Position numbers and translations under genes: made by a program
Assembly: GCA_031119395.1 (NCBI GenBank)
Contig: JAVHYA010000006.1
Coordinates: 1-64,000 of the forward strand
Direction of reading: 5' to 3'
Length of the DNA stretch: 64,000 nt
Origin: Pseudomonadota bacterium
GTDB lineage: Bacteria; Pseudomonadota; Gammaproteobacteria; Burkholderiales; Burkholderiaceae_C
Notes under the pieces: model-generated
Databases searched by the model: none
What the model was told of the DNA's origin: nothing
Seen by the model: only the letters and a program-made list of their open reading frames with translations
Shown: positions 16,691-25,443 of the stretch, piece by piece
Layout of the letters: every line of letters begins with the position of its first letter
How positions within the stretch are numbered: the first letter of the stretch is position 1

Positions 16691-17524
16691 ATGGCCGAGC
16701 CTTCCGCGACCGCGTTCGCCCCGCCGCCCTTGGGCCGCCTGCTGCTGACGGGCGCCGCGGGCGGCCTGGGCCGGGTGCTGCGGGAGCGCCTGAAGCCCTT
16801 GGCCCGCACGCTGCGCGTCTCCGACATCGCGGCGCTCGGCGAGCCGCAGGGGCCGCACGAGGAACTCGTGCGCTGCGACCTCGCCGACAAGCAGGCCGTC
16901 GACGCCCTCCTCGCGGGTTGCGACGCCGTCGTGCACCTGGGCGGCGTGTCGGTCGAGCGCCCCTTCGAGGAGATCCTCGGGGCCAACATCCAGGGCATCT
17001 TCCATGTGTACGAGGGCGCGCGCCGCCACGGCGTGAAGCGCGTGGTGTTCGCCAGCTCGAACCATGTGATCGGCTTCCACAAGCAGGGCGAACGCATCGA
17101 CGCCACGGCCCCGCGCCGGCCCGACGGCTATTACGGCCTGTCGAAGTCCTTCGGCGAGGACATGGCGCAGTTCTACTTCGACCGCTACGGCGTCGAGACG
17201 GTCAGCATCCGCATCGGTTCGTCCTTCCCCGAGCCGGCGAACCGCCGCATGTTGAGCACCTGGCTGAGCTACGACGACCTGACACAGCTCGTCGAGAAGG
17301 CGCTGCTCGTGCCGGACGTGAAGCACACCATCGTCTACGGCGCCTCCGCGAACCGCGACCTGTGGTGGGACAACCGCGCGGCCTCGCATCTGGGCTTCGT
17401 GCCCAAGGACAGCTCCGAGCCCTTCCGCGCCCAGGTGGAGGCGCAGCCGCCGGTGGCACCCACCGACCCCAACGCGGTGTACCAGGGCGGCGCCTTCACG
17501 GCACAGGGCCCCTTCGGCGACTGA
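16691..17524 (+). CDS. udh: Uronate dehydrogenase
   Basis: Extended short-chain dehydrogenase of 277 aa oxidising D-galacturonate or D-glucuronate at C1 with NAD+ to the aldarolactone. The Rossmann motif is LLLTGAAGGLGRVL, NAD-adenine Asp45 follows in LRVSDI, the active site has SSNHVIGFH and YGLSK (Tyr148, Lys152). Late segments RIGSSFPEPANRRMLSTWLSYDD and GASANRDLWWDN are characteristic of bacterial Udh. ATG 16691 is preferred, with AAAGG ten bases before; ATG 16667 lies within 10 bases of the operator and has no ribosome site. First gene of the rightward operon, next to the lactonase. Confidence 0.94.
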   Translation: MAEPSATAFAPPPLGRLLLTGAAGGLGRVLRERLKPLARTLRVSDIAALGEPQGPHEELVRCDLADKQAVDALLAGCDAVVHLGGVSVERPFEEILGANIQGIFHVYEGARRHGVKRVVFASSNHVIGFHKQGERIDATAPRRPDGYYGLSKSFGEDMAQFYFDRYGVETVSIRIGSSFPEPANRRMLSTWLSYDDLTQLVEKALLVPDVKHTIVYGASANRDLWWDNRAASHLGFVPKDSSEPFRAQVEAQPPVAPTDPNAVYQGGAFTAQGPFGD

Positions 17525-17543
17525 GCCCCCCACGGCGCCGGAC

Positions 17544-18452
17544 ATGACCCAGCCCTCGGTCGAACTGGTCGTCGATGCACGCTGCGGCACCGGCGAGAGC
17601 CCGGTCTGGTCGGCCCGGGAGCAGGCGCTGTACTGGGTCGACATCCCCGGCCGCGCCGTGCACCGCTGGTCCGCCGGGGGCCACGTGCGGTGGCCCACGG
17701 CCGAGATGCCGGCCTGCATCGCGCCGCGCGCGGGCCGCCCGGGCGAATGGCTGGCGGGCATGGAAAGCGGGCTCTTCGCGCTCTCGGGCTTCGATGCGGC
17801 GGGCGGCACGCCCCTGCAGGCCGACCGCGTCGCCGGCGTCACGCACGCACGCGCCGGCATGCGCTTCAACGACGGCCGCTGCGACCGGCAGGGCCGCTTC
17901 TGGGCGGGCACCATGCTGATGGACATGGCCGCTGCGGCGCGGGTCGGCGTGCTGTACCGCCAGGACGACGCGAGCACGACGCCGACCGCGGTGCTGGACG
18001 GCCTCATCGTGCCCAACGGCCTGGGCTTCAGCCCCGACGGCCGCACCATGTACCTGTCGGATTCGCACCCGTCGGTGCAGACCATCTGGGCGTTCGACTA
18101 CGACGCCGACAGCGGCACGCCCTCCAGGCGCCGCGTGTTCGTCGACATGAACCCGCTGCCCGGGCGCCCCGACGGTGCCGCCGTCGATGCCGACGGCTGC
18201 TACTGGATCTGCGGCAACGACGCCGGCCAGGTGCACCGCTTCACGCCGCAGGGCCGGCTCGACCGCTCGGTGCCGGTGCCGGTGAGCAAGCCCGCCATGT
18301 GCGCCTTCGGCGGCCCGCAGCTCGACACGCTCTTCGTCACCTCCATCCGCCCCGGCGGCGACCTGTCGGACCAGCCGCTGGCCGGCGGCGTGTTCGCCTT
18401 CCGCGCCGGGACGCAGGGATTGCCGGAGCCGCCCTTCGGCGGCCGGGGCTGA
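17544..18452 (+). CDS. SMP-30/gluconolactonase-family aldarolactonase
   Basis: Six-bladed beta-propeller lactonase of 302 aa. Seen are [20 protein letters not shown] with the metal-binding Glu, [18 protein letters not shown] with the Asn/Asp site, [19 protein letters not shown] and [15 protein letters not shown] with the ligand Asp. Similar proteins open the 1,4- or 1,5-aldarolactone made by Udh to the free galactarate or glucarate. It lies 20 nt after udh and 70 nt before dctP, so the step order in the operon matches the pathway. Sugar specificity is inferred from context. Confidence 0.9.
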   Translation: MTQPSVELVVDARCGTGESPVWSAREQALYWVDIPGRAVHRWSAGGHVRWPTAEMPACIAPRAGRPGEWLAGMESGLFALSGFDAAGGTPLQADRVAGVTHARAGMRFNDGRCDRQGRFWAGTMLMDMAAAARVGVLYRQDDASTTPTAVLDGLIVPNGLGFSPDGRTMYLSDSHPSVQTIWAFDYDADSGTPSRRRVFVDMNPLPGRPDGAAVDADGCYWICGNDAGQVHRFTPQGRLDRSVPVPVSKPAMCAFGGPQLDTLFVTSIRPGGDLSDQPLAGGVFAFRAGTQGLPEPPFGGRG

Positions 18453-18522
18453 CGACACGACCCGGTTTCTTTCGGCGCATTCGATCCACAACACCACCGA
18501 CCCAGGACGTAGAGGAAGACAC

Positions 18523-19491
18523 ATGAAGCGAATCAAGACCACCCTGCTCGCCGCGGCCGCCAGCACGCTGGCGCTGGCCGTGCACGCCACCGAGTTCCGC
18601 TCGGCCGACATCCACCCCGACGACTACCCCACCGTGACGGCCGTGAAGTTCATGGGCGAGCGGCTCAAGGCACTCTCGGGCGGCAAGCACAGCATCAAGG
18701 TGTTCAACAACAGCGCGCTGGGCAACGAGAAGGACACCATCGAGCAGACCAAGATCGGCGCGCTGCAGATGGTGCGCGTGAACATCGCGCCGATGAACAA
18801 CATCTGCCCCGAGACGCAGGTGCCGACCATGCCCTTCCTGTTCCGCTCGGTCGAGCACATGCACAAGGTGCTCGACGGACCGGTGGGCGAAGACATCCTC
18901 AAGAGCTGCGAGAAGCAGGGCTTCATCGGCCTGGCCTTCTACGACAGCGGCGCGCGCTCCATGTTCACGGCCAAGAAGCCGGTGCGCAGCTTCGCCGACA
19001 TGAAGGGGCTGAAGGTGCGCGTGCAGCAGTCGGACCTGTGGGTCTCGATGATCGAGGCCATGGGCGCCAACGCCACGCCCATGCCCATGGGCGAGGTCTA
19101 CACGGGCCTGAAGACCGGCCTGATCGACGCCGCCGAGAACAACTACCCGACCTACGAGAGCGCCCGCGCCTTCGAGGTGGCCAAGTACTACAGCAAGACC
19201 GAGCACTCGATGGCGCCGGAGATGCTGCTGTTCTCCAAGCGCGTGTGGGACAAGCTCTCGCCCGAGGAGCAGGGCTGGCTGCGCCAGGCGGCCAAGGAGT
19301 CGGTGCCCTACATGCGCAAGCAGTGGGCCGAGCGCGAGGTGAAGTCGCTGGCCACCGTGAAGGCCGGTGGCGCCGAGATCATCGAGATCGACAAGAAGCC
19401 TTTCGAGGCGGCGATGAAGCCGGTCTACGACAAGTTCATCACCGACGCCAGGCTGAAGGACCTGGTCAAGAAGGTGCAGGACACGCGGTGA
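18523..19491 (+). CDS. dctP: TRAP transporter periplasmic binding protein (DctP type), probably uronate-binding
   Basis: Periplasmic receptor of 322 aa with a 22-residue signal peptide (ending AVHA). Family marks: [26 protein letters not shown], the carboxylate-binding Arg in [11 protein letters not shown], and [29 protein letters not shown]. Operon position directly after udh and the lactonase points to glucuronate or galacturonate as ligand; related TRAP receptors from Burkholderiales are known to bind these acids. A ribosome site GAGGAAG precedes the ATG. Partners are the DctQ and DctM genes downstream. Confidence 0.93.
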   Translation: MKRIKTTLLAAAASTLALAVHATEFRSADIHPDDYPTVTAVKFMGERLKALSGGKHSIKVFNNSALGNEKDTIEQTKIGALQMVRVNIAPMNNICPETQVPTMPFLFRSVEHMHKVLDGPVGEDILKSCEKQGFIGLAFYDSGARSMFTAKKPVRSFADMKGLKVRVQQSDLWVSMIEAMGANATPMPMGEVYTGLKTGLIDAAENNYPTYESARAFEVAKYYSKTEHSMAPEMLLFSKRVWDKLSPEEQGWLRQAAKESVPYMRKQWAEREVKSLATVKAGGAEIIEIDKKPFEAAMKPVYDKFITDARLKDLVKKVQDTR

Positions 19492-19553
19492 GCCGCCCCG
19501 GTGCGCCGTGCCTCCGCGGGCCGGCGCACCCACCGCAGCGCAGCAACGGCCGG

Positions 19554-19617
19554 TTGCTATCGATTCCATAGCTGCCGGCGCAGGAAGGACGGGCGCTGCA
19601 GCCCTTTTTCTTTCAAG
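19554..19617 (+). repeat. Interspersed intergenic repeat, copy R3
   Basis: GCTATcgattccATAGC, GGCGCAGGAAGGACGGGCGCT, GCAGCCCTTTTTC: the same modules as R1 and R2. It ends about 12 nt before the dctQ start and occupies half of the dctP-dctQ gap, inside the operon. The stem plus T-run resembles a weak terminator, which could lower dctQM output relative to the receptor. Confidence 0.75.
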
Positions 19618-19629
19618 ACCACACGTTCC

Positions 19630-20118
19630 ATGTACACCCGCCTCTGTCGCACGCTCGCGCGTGCCTGCATGGTGCTGGGCATCGCCGGCCTCGTCGCAGT
19701 GATCTGCGCCGTGAGCTGGCAGGTGTTCGGCCGCTACATCCTCAACAGCACACCCACCTGGGCCGAGAGCCTGGCGCTGCTGCTGGTGCTCTACGTCACC
19801 ATGTGCGGCGTGGCCGTCGGCGTGCGCGACGCCGGGCACATCGGCCTCGAGTCCTTCCTCGTGCTGGCGCCCGACTGGCTGCGCCTGAAGATGGAATACC
19901 TCATCCACGCGCTGGTGCTGCTCTTCGGCGCGGCGATGGCATGGAACTGCGCCTACCTCGCCGAATCGGTGTGGGACTACCGGCTGCCGACACTCTTCAT
20001 CTCCGAGGGCTGGAAGTACGTGCCGCCGGCCTTCGCGGGCGTGCTGATCGTGCTGTTCTCGATCGAGCACATCATCGCGCTCGCGCAGGGGCGCGAGGTC
20101 GAGCCGTCGTGGAGCTGA
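19630..20118 (+). CDS. dctQ: TRAP transporter small permease (DctQ type)
   Basis: Inner-membrane subunit of 162 aa with four predicted helices: about 13-33, 47-67, 88-108 and 130-150. The motif SWQVFGRYILNSTPTWAESLALLLVLYVTMCG is typical of DctQ. It forms the membrane complex with DctM and docks DctP. The ATG at 19630 is used; the longer ORF in the track starts inside the repeat-bearing gap. It ends 49 nt before dctM. Confidence 0.92.
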   Translation: MYTRLCRTLARACMVLGIAGLVAVICAVSWQVFGRYILNSTPTWAESLALLLVLYVTMCGVAVGVRDAGHIGLESFLVLAPDWLRLKMEYLIHALVLLFGAAMAWNCAYLAESVWDYRLPTLFISEGWKYVPPAFAGVLIVLFSIEHIIALAQGREVEPSWS

Positions 20119-20167
20119 GCATGACGCACCGCCCCACGGTCACCTTCCTCACCGGCGCGGAGGCCGC

Positions 20168-21463
20168 ATGACCGCCGCGCTGCTGATCCTGTGCCTCTCC
20201 TTCACCGTGCTGCTGCTGCTGGGCGTGCCGGTCGCGTTCTCCATCGGCCTGTCGGCCCTGGCGACGCTGCTCTACGAGGGCCTGCCGCTGGCGGTGGGCT
20301 TCCAGCAGATGATGTCCGGCATGGGGATCTTCTCCTTCCTGGCGATCCCCTTCTTCATCTTCGCGGGCGAGCTGATGCTCTACGGCGGCATCGCCGACCG
20401 CATCGTCAACTTCGCCAACGCGCTGGTGGGCCACGTCCGCGGCGGCCTGGGCATGAGCAACGTGGTGGCCTGCACCCTGTTCGGCGGCGTCTCGGGGTCG
20501 CCGGTGGCCGACGTGTCGGCCATGGGCGCCGTGATGATCCCGATGATGAAGAAGGAAGGCTACGCGGCCGACTACGCCGTCAACGTGACGACGCACGCCG
20601 CGCTGGTGGGCGCGCTCATGCCCACCAGCCACAACCTCATCATCTATTCGCTCGCGGCGGGCGGCAAGGTGTCGATCGCGGCGCTCATCCTCGCCGCGCT
20701 GGTGCCGGCGCTGATCCTCACGCTGTGCAACCTGGCGGCGGCCTACTTCGTGGCCGTCAAGCGCGGCTACCCGGCCGGCAGCTTTCCCGGCTGGCACATC
20801 GTGGCGCGCTCCTTCGCCGCCTCGCTGCCGGGCCTGTTCATCGTGGTGCTGATCCTGGGCGGCATCCTGTCGGGCGTGTTCACGGCCACCGAATCGGCGG
20901 CGGTGGCGGTGCTGTACGCGCTGGCGTTGACGATCCTGGTCTACCGCTCGATGAAGTGGGAGCACTTCGTCAAGGCGGCGGCCAAGGCGGTGCGCACCAC
21001 GGGCGTCATCCTGCTGCTCATCGGCATCTCCAGCACCTTCGGCTACCTCATCAGCCTCTACGGCGTGGCCGAGCTCACGGGCCGGATGCTGTCGGAGATC
21101 TCGACCACGCCCTGGGTGATCTTCCTGCTCATCAACGTGATCCTGTTCGTGCTCGGGACCTTCCTCGACATGGCGGCGACCATCCTGCTGTGCACGCCGA
21201 TCTTCCTGCCCATCGCGCAGCAGTACGGCATGACCTCGGTGCAGTTCGGCATCCTGATGCTCATCAACTGCGCGCTGGGGCTGAACACGCCGCCGGTGGG
21301 CACGACGCAGTTCGTCGGCTGCGCGATCGGCGGCGTGTCGGTCGGCGAGGTGATGCGCACCATCTGGCCCTTCTACGGCGCGCTGATCCTGGCGCTGGGC
21401 CTGGTGACCTTCGTGCCGCAGTTCAGCCTGTGGCTGCCGAGCATGTTCATGGTCGTGAGATGA
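20168..21463 (+). CDS. dctM: TRAP transporter large permease (DctM type)
   Basis: Sodium-coupled permease subunit of 431 aa with about 12 hydrophobic helices. Hallmarks are the N-terminal [17 protein letters not shown], the [19 protein letters not shown] segment and the C-terminal [17 protein letters not shown], both part of the substrate/Na+ path. Usual length for DctM. The next gene, garD, starts inside its last codon (ATG at 21460), so they are coupled. It completes a uronate importer with DctP and DctQ. Confidence 0.95.
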   Translation: MTAALLILCLSFTVLLLLGVPVAFSIGLSALATLLYEGLPLAVGFQQMMSGMGIFSFLAIPFFIFAGELMLYGGIADRIVNFANALVGHVRGGLGMSNVVACTLFGGVSGSPVADVSAMGAVMIPMMKKEGYAADYAVNVTTHAALVGALMPTSHNLIIYSLAAGGKVSIAALILAALVPALILTLCNLAAAYFVAVKRGYPAGSFPGWHIVARSFAASLPGLFIVVLILGGILSGVFTATESAAVAVLYALALTILVYRSMKWEHFVKAAAKAVRTTGVILLLIGISSTFGYLISLYGVAELTGRMLSEISTTPWVIFLLINVILFVLGTFLDMAATILLCTPIFLPIAQQYGMTSVQFGILMLINCALGLNTPPVGTTQFVGCAIGGVSVGEVMRTIWPFYGALILALGLVTFVPQFSLWLPSMFMVVR

Positions 21464-23019
21464 CGCGCCCACCGCACACCATCCGCATGCACGCGGCGGA
21501 CAACGTCGCCATCGTCGCCAACGATGGCGGCCTGCCCGCCGGCACGGTGCTGGCGGACGGGCTGGTGCTGGTCGACCGGGTGCCGCAGGCGCACAAGGTG
21601 GCGCTGGTCGACATCCCCGAAGGCGGCGCGGTGCGGCGCTACGGCGTGCCGATCGGCTACGCGATCAAGCCGATCCGCGCCGGCAGCTGGGTGCACGAGC
21701 GCCTGCTGCACATGCCCGAAGCCCGCGATCTCGAAGGCCTGCCCATGGCGACCGTGAAGCCGCCCGCGCAGGAGGCGCTCACCGGCTACACCTTCGAGGG
21801 CTACCGCAACCCGGACGGCTCGGTGGGCACGCGCAACATCCTGGCCATCACGCAGACCGTGCAGTGCGTGGCGGGCGTGACCGACTTCGCCGTGCAGCGC
21901 ATCAGGGCCGAGCTGCTGCCGCGCTATCCGAACGTGGACGACGTGGTGGCGCTGGAACACACCTACGGCTGCGGCGTGGCGATCGACGCGCCGGACGCGG
22001 TCATCCCCATCCGCACCCTGCGCAACATCAGCCTGAACCCCAACTTCGGCGGCGAGGTGATGGTGGTGAGCCTGGGCTGCGAGAAGCTGCAGCCCGAGCG
22101 GCTGCTGCCGCCGGGCGCCATTCCGGTGGTCGACCGGCGGGCGGACGCCGATCCGGCGCTGGACGTGGTCTGCCTGCAGGACGAGGCCCACGTCGGCTTC
22201 ATGTCGATGGTCGAATCGATCCTGCGCCAGGCCGAGCACCACCTCGAACGCCTGAACGCACGCCGGCGCGAGACCGTGCCCGCCAGCGAACTGGTGGTGG
22301 GCGTGCAGTGCGGCGGCAGCGACGCCTTCAGCGGCGTCACGGCCAACCCCGCGGTGGGCTTCTGCACCGACCTGCTGGTGCGCGCCGGCGCCACCGTGAT
22401 GTTCAGCGAGGTGACGGAGGTGCGCGACGGCATCGACCAGCTGACCTCGCGCGCGAGCACGCCCGAGGTGGCGCAGGCCATGGTCGCGCAGATGGCCTGG
22501 TACGACGCCTACCTGGCCCGCGGCCGGGTCGACCGCAGCGCCAACACCACGCCGGGCAACAAGCAGGGCGGCCTCTCGAACATCGTCGAGAAGGCCATGG
22601 GCTCGATCGTCAAGTCGGGCCGTTCGGCGATCTCCGGTGTCGTGGCGCCGGGCGACAAGGCGACGCAGAAGGGCCTGCTCTATGCCGCCACGCCCGCCAG
22701 CGACTTCATCTGCGGCACGCTGCAGCTGGCCGCGGGGATGAACCTGCACGTCTTCACCACGGGCCGCGGCACGCCCTACGGCCTGGCCGAGGTGCCCGTC
22801 ATCAAGGTGGCCACGCGCAGCGAGCTGGCGCGCCGCTGGCACGACCTGATGGACGTGAACGCCGGCCGCATCGCCGATGGCGAAGCCGGCATCGAGGACG
22901 TCGGCTGGGAGCTGTTCCACCTGATGCTCGAGGTCGCCAGCGGCCGCAGGAAGACCTGGGCCGAGCAGTGGAAGCTGCACAACGCGCTGGTGCTGTTCAA
23001 CCCCGCGCCGGTGACCTGA
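21460..23019 (+). CDS. garD: Galactarate dehydratase
   Basis: Metal-dependent dehydratase of 519 aa of the UxaA/GarD family, converting galactarate to 5-dehydro-4-deoxyglucarate. Residues 1-100 form the SAF domain and the rest the UxaA-type catalytic fold, with [16 protein letters not shown], the cysteine/histidine segment [30 protein letters not shown] and [17 protein letters not shown]. Length is close to E. coli GarD (523 aa). With gudD on the opposite arm the organism can process aldarates from both galacturonate and glucuronate. Start at 21460 overlaps the dctM stop; longer frames are shadow. Confidence 0.94.
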   Translation: MTRPPHTIRMHAADNVAIVANDGGLPAGTVLADGLVLVDRVPQAHKVALVDIPEGGAVRRYGVPIGYAIKPIRAGSWVHERLLHMPEARDLEGLPMATVKPPAQEALTGYTFEGYRNPDGSVGTRNILAITQTVQCVAGVTDFAVQRIRAELLPRYPNVDDVVALEHTYGCGVAIDAPDAVIPIRTLRNISLNPNFGGEVMVVSLGCEKLQPERLLPPGAIPVVDRRADADPALDVVCLQDEAHVGFMSMVESILRQAEHHLERLNARRRETVPASELVVGVQCGGSDAFSGVTANPAVGFCTDLLVRAGATVMFSEVTEVRDGIDQLTSRASTPEVAQAMVAQMAWYDAYLARGRVDRSANTTPGNKQGGLSNIVEKAMGSIVKSGRSAISGVVAPGDKATQKGLLYAATPASDFICGTLQLAAGMNLHVFTTGRGTPYGLAEVPVIKVATRSELARRWHDLMDVNAGRIADGEAGIEDVGWELFHLMLEVASGRRKTWAEQWKLHNALVLFNPAPVT

Positions 23020-23050
23020 CCCCTTTCGAACCACCACGGAGACAAGAGAC

Positions 23051-24025
23051 ATGACCACGACGAACACCCGGCGCCGACTGGCGCTCGCCGCCACGGCCGC
23101 GATCGCCCTGGGCGCCGCCCTGCCCGCCGCCGCGCAATCGGACTTCCCCAGCAAGCCCATCGAGCTGCTCGTGCCCTATCAGCCCGGCGGCGGCACCGAC
23201 GCGCTGGCCCGCGCCTTCGCCGACGCCAGCCGCAAGTTCATCCAGCAGAGCATCGTGGTGGTGAACAAGCCCGGCGCCGGCGGCGCCATCGGCTGGCAGG
23301 AGGTCATCAACGCCAAGCCCGACGGCTACAAGCTGGCGGTACTGACCGTCGAGTTGCTGACACTGCCGCACCTGGGCCTGGCCAAGTTCAAGTACGACGA
23401 CTTCCAGCCCATCGCCCAGCTCAATGCCGACCCGGCCGCCATCACCGTGAAGGCCGAGGCGCCGTGGAACACGATCGAGGAGTTCCTGGCCGAGGCGAAG
23501 AAGAAGCCCGACAGCGTGCGCGTGGGCAACTCGGGCAACGGCTCGATCTGGCACCTGGCCGCCGCGGCGCTGGAGGACAAGACCGGCACCAAGTTCAACC
23601 ACATCCCCTTCCAGGGCGCGGCGCCGGCGGTGCTGGCGCTGATGGGCGGCCACATCGAGGCCGTGGCGGTGAGCCCGGCCGAGGTCACGACCTACGTGCA
23701 GGCCGGCAAGCTGAAGACGCTCATGGTGATGGCCGACAAGCGCGTGAAGGGTTTCGAGAAGGTGCCCACCGCCAAGGAGAAGGGCATCGACCTGTCGATC
23801 GGCACCTGGCGCGGCCTGGGCGCGCCGAAGAACACGCCGCCCGAGGTGATGGCGAAGCTGCGCGACCTGGCCGCCAAGACCGCCGCCGAGCCGGCCATGC
23901 ACGAGGTGATGGACAAGCAGAACCTGGGCTACGTCTACACCGACGGCGCCGCCTTCAAGGAGACGCTGGCCAAGGACGACGCGTACTTCAAGGGCCTCAT
24001 CACCAAGCTGAACCTCAAGCCCTGA
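23051..24025 (+). CDS. Bug-family periplasmic solute receptor
   Basis: Receptor of 324 aa with a signal peptide ending at PAAAQS (about residue 29). Family segments are VPYQPGGGTDALARAFA, VVNKPGAGGAIGWQEVI and IPFQGAAPAVLALMGGHIEAV. The conserved AAPDGYT motif appears here as AKPDGYK. It follows garD by 31 nt with GGAG before the ATG, so it belongs to the same transcript. It lacks TctA/TctB partners in the window. Ligand is unknown; possibly an aldaric acid or a pathway precursor. Confidence 0.9.
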   Translation: MTTTNTRRRLALAATAAIALGAALPAAAQSDFPSKPIELLVPYQPGGGTDALARAFADASRKFIQQSIVVVNKPGAGGAIGWQEVINAKPDGYKLAVLTVELLTLPHLGLAKFKYDDFQPIAQLNADPAAITVKAEAPWNTIEEFLAEAKKKPDSVRVGNSGNGSIWHLAAAALEDKTGTKFNHIPFQGAAPAVLALMGGHIEAVAVSPAEVTTYVQAGKLKTLMVMADKRVKGFEKVPTAKEKGIDLSIGTWRGLGAPKNTPPEVMAKLRDLAAKTAAEPAMHEVMDKQNLGYVYTDGAAFKETLAKDDAYFKGLITKLNLKP

Positions 24026-24047
24026 GACGCCTTCCCATCCCGCAGAC

Positions 24048-24110
24048 GCTACGAAAAACAGAGCGGCTCGCGCCCGCCCCACCTGCGTTGCGGGCACTTT
24101 TCATCCACAA
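24048..24110 (+). repeat. Degenerate interspersed repeat, copy R4
   Basis: GCTAcgaaaaacaGAGC, GCGCCCGCCCCACCTGCG, TTGCGGGCACTTTTC: recognisable order and tail of R1-R3 but the palindrome is decayed. It ends about 22 nt before the next Bug start, the same placement as R2 and R3. Its divergence suggests an older copy. Confidence 0.5.
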
Positions 24111-24131
24111 GACCGAGACAGGAGACTTTCC

Positions 24132-25127
24132 ATGCAACGCCGCCGCCTCTTCCAGCACGCGCTCGCCGCCGTGGCCGCCAGCGCCCTCCCCGCCCTGCCC
24201 GCCCTGGCCCAGGGACAGTGGCCCACGGGCAAGGCCATCACCTACCTCGTGCCCTTCCCGGCCGGCGGCACGACCGACGTGCTGGGCCGCCTGATCGCGC
24301 AGAAGCTCGGCACCGTGCTGGGCACCAGCGTCGTGATCGACAACAAGGGCGGCGCCGGCGGCAGCGTGGGCTCCGAGATCGCCTCGCGCGCCGCGCCCGA
24401 CGGCTACACGCTGCTGGGCGGCACCGTGAGCTCGCACGCCATCAACGTGAGCCTGTACCCCAAGATCGGCTACGACCCGATCACCTCCTTCGCACCCGTC
24501 ACGCTGATCGGCACCAACCCCACCGTGCTGGTCGTGCCGGCCAGCAGTCCGTGGAAGACGCTCAAGGACGTGGTCGAGGCCAGCAAGGCCAAGGCCGGCG
24601 GGCTGTCGTCCGCCTCGGCGGGCATCGGGACCTCTCAGCACCTGTCGCTGGAGCTGCTGGCCTACAAGTCGGGCGTGAAGTTCAACCACGTGCCGTACAA
24701 GGGCAGCGGCCCGGCCATCCAGGACGTGATCGGCGGCCAGGTGGACATGATGTTCGACACCACCGTCGTCGCCGCGCCGCACATCGCCAGCGGCAAGCTG
24801 CGCGCCATCGCCGTCACCTCGCCCCGGCGGCTGGAGTCGCTGCCCGAGGTGCCGACCGTCGCCGAATCGGGCGTGCCCGGCCTGGCCGACTACTCGGTGC
24901 TCTCCTGGCAGGCGATCTTCGTGCCGGCCGGCACGCCGGCGCCGGTGGTCGACCGCCTGCACAAGGAGATCCGCACCATCCTGGCCCAGCCGGAGATGCA
25001 GGAGCGGCTCAGGAGCTTCGGCATGCAGCCGGCCGACATGACGACGGCGGAGATCGCCGCCTTCCAGAAGGCCGAGGTGGCGAAGTGGGCGCAGGTCATC
25101 AAGGCGGCAAACATCAAGGCCGACTGA
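24132..25127 (+). CDS. Bug-family periplasmic solute receptor
   Basis: Receptor of 331 aa, signal peptide ending near PALAQG (residue 27). Marks are VPFPAGGTTDVLGRLIAQ, DNKGGAGGSVGSEIA, AAPDGYTLL, VPYKGSGPAIQDVIGGQVDMMFD and the terminal WAQVIKAANIKAD. It is the second consecutive Bug gene after garD, separated by repeat R4, with GGAG before the ATG. The two copies are clearly different proteins rather than a recent duplication. Last gene of the rightward uronate operon. Confidence 0.92.
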   Translation: MQRRRLFQHALAAVAASALPALPALAQGQWPTGKAITYLVPFPAGGTTDVLGRLIAQKLGTVLGTSVVIDNKGGAGGSVGSEIASRAAPDGYTLLGGTVSSHAINVSLYPKIGYDPITSFAPVTLIGTNPTVLVVPASSPWKTLKDVVEASKAKAGGLSSASAGIGTSQHLSLELLAYKSGVKFNHVPYKGSGPAIQDVIGGQVDMMFDTTVVAAPHIASGKLRAIAVTSPRRLESLPEVPTVAESGVPGLADYSVLSWQAIFVPAGTPAPVVDRLHKEIRTILAQPEMQERLRSFGMQPADMTTAEIAAFQKAEVAKWAQVIKAANIKAD

Positions 25128-25443
25128 GGCGCCTCGGGCGCTGAGGGCCGCCGCACCCCGCCCCGAAAAGGTGCATCCAGGCCCTTCCCAGGGCTTGCCG
25201 GCCGCCTGCGCGGGCCACCACGGGACAGGCGCGTTCAAGCTCCGGCGGTGGATGCCGATAACTGGGGCTGGAGCGCCGCTGCCGGCGTCCGGTCTTGCCC
25301 GCCATTCCCTCCCGGATTGGCGGCCGACCGGGCCGAGCGGGCGACCCGACGATGAACCCCGACACGCCGACCCCGCCAGCCCGCACGCCCCCCGCCCCTT
25401 CCCGGCCGTGGTGGGCGGCTGCATCCGTGCGTGGTGCGCCGCC
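25128..25443. other. Intergenic stretch carrying a sigma-28-type promoter
   Basis: This is 316 bases between the last Bug gene and the GGDEF-EAL gene. It contains a GCGCC-tcg-GGCGC hairpin near 25131 without a T-run, a weak terminator at best, and the FliA-type promoter at 25235-25261. The reading frame of the downstream gene stays open through it, but family similarity starts only after 25444. Confidence 0.6.
25235..25261 (+). promoter_or_regulatory. Candidate sigma-28 (FliA) promoter before the GGDEF-EAL gene
   Basis: TCAAGCTC, an 11-base spacer, then GCCGATAA. The -10 element is identical to the enterobacterial FliA consensus, the spacing is exact and the -35 matches 5 of 8 positions of TAAAGTTT. 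Transcription would begin about 175 bases before the ATG at 25444 and after any upstream in-frame ATG, which supports that start. Confidence 0.6.
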
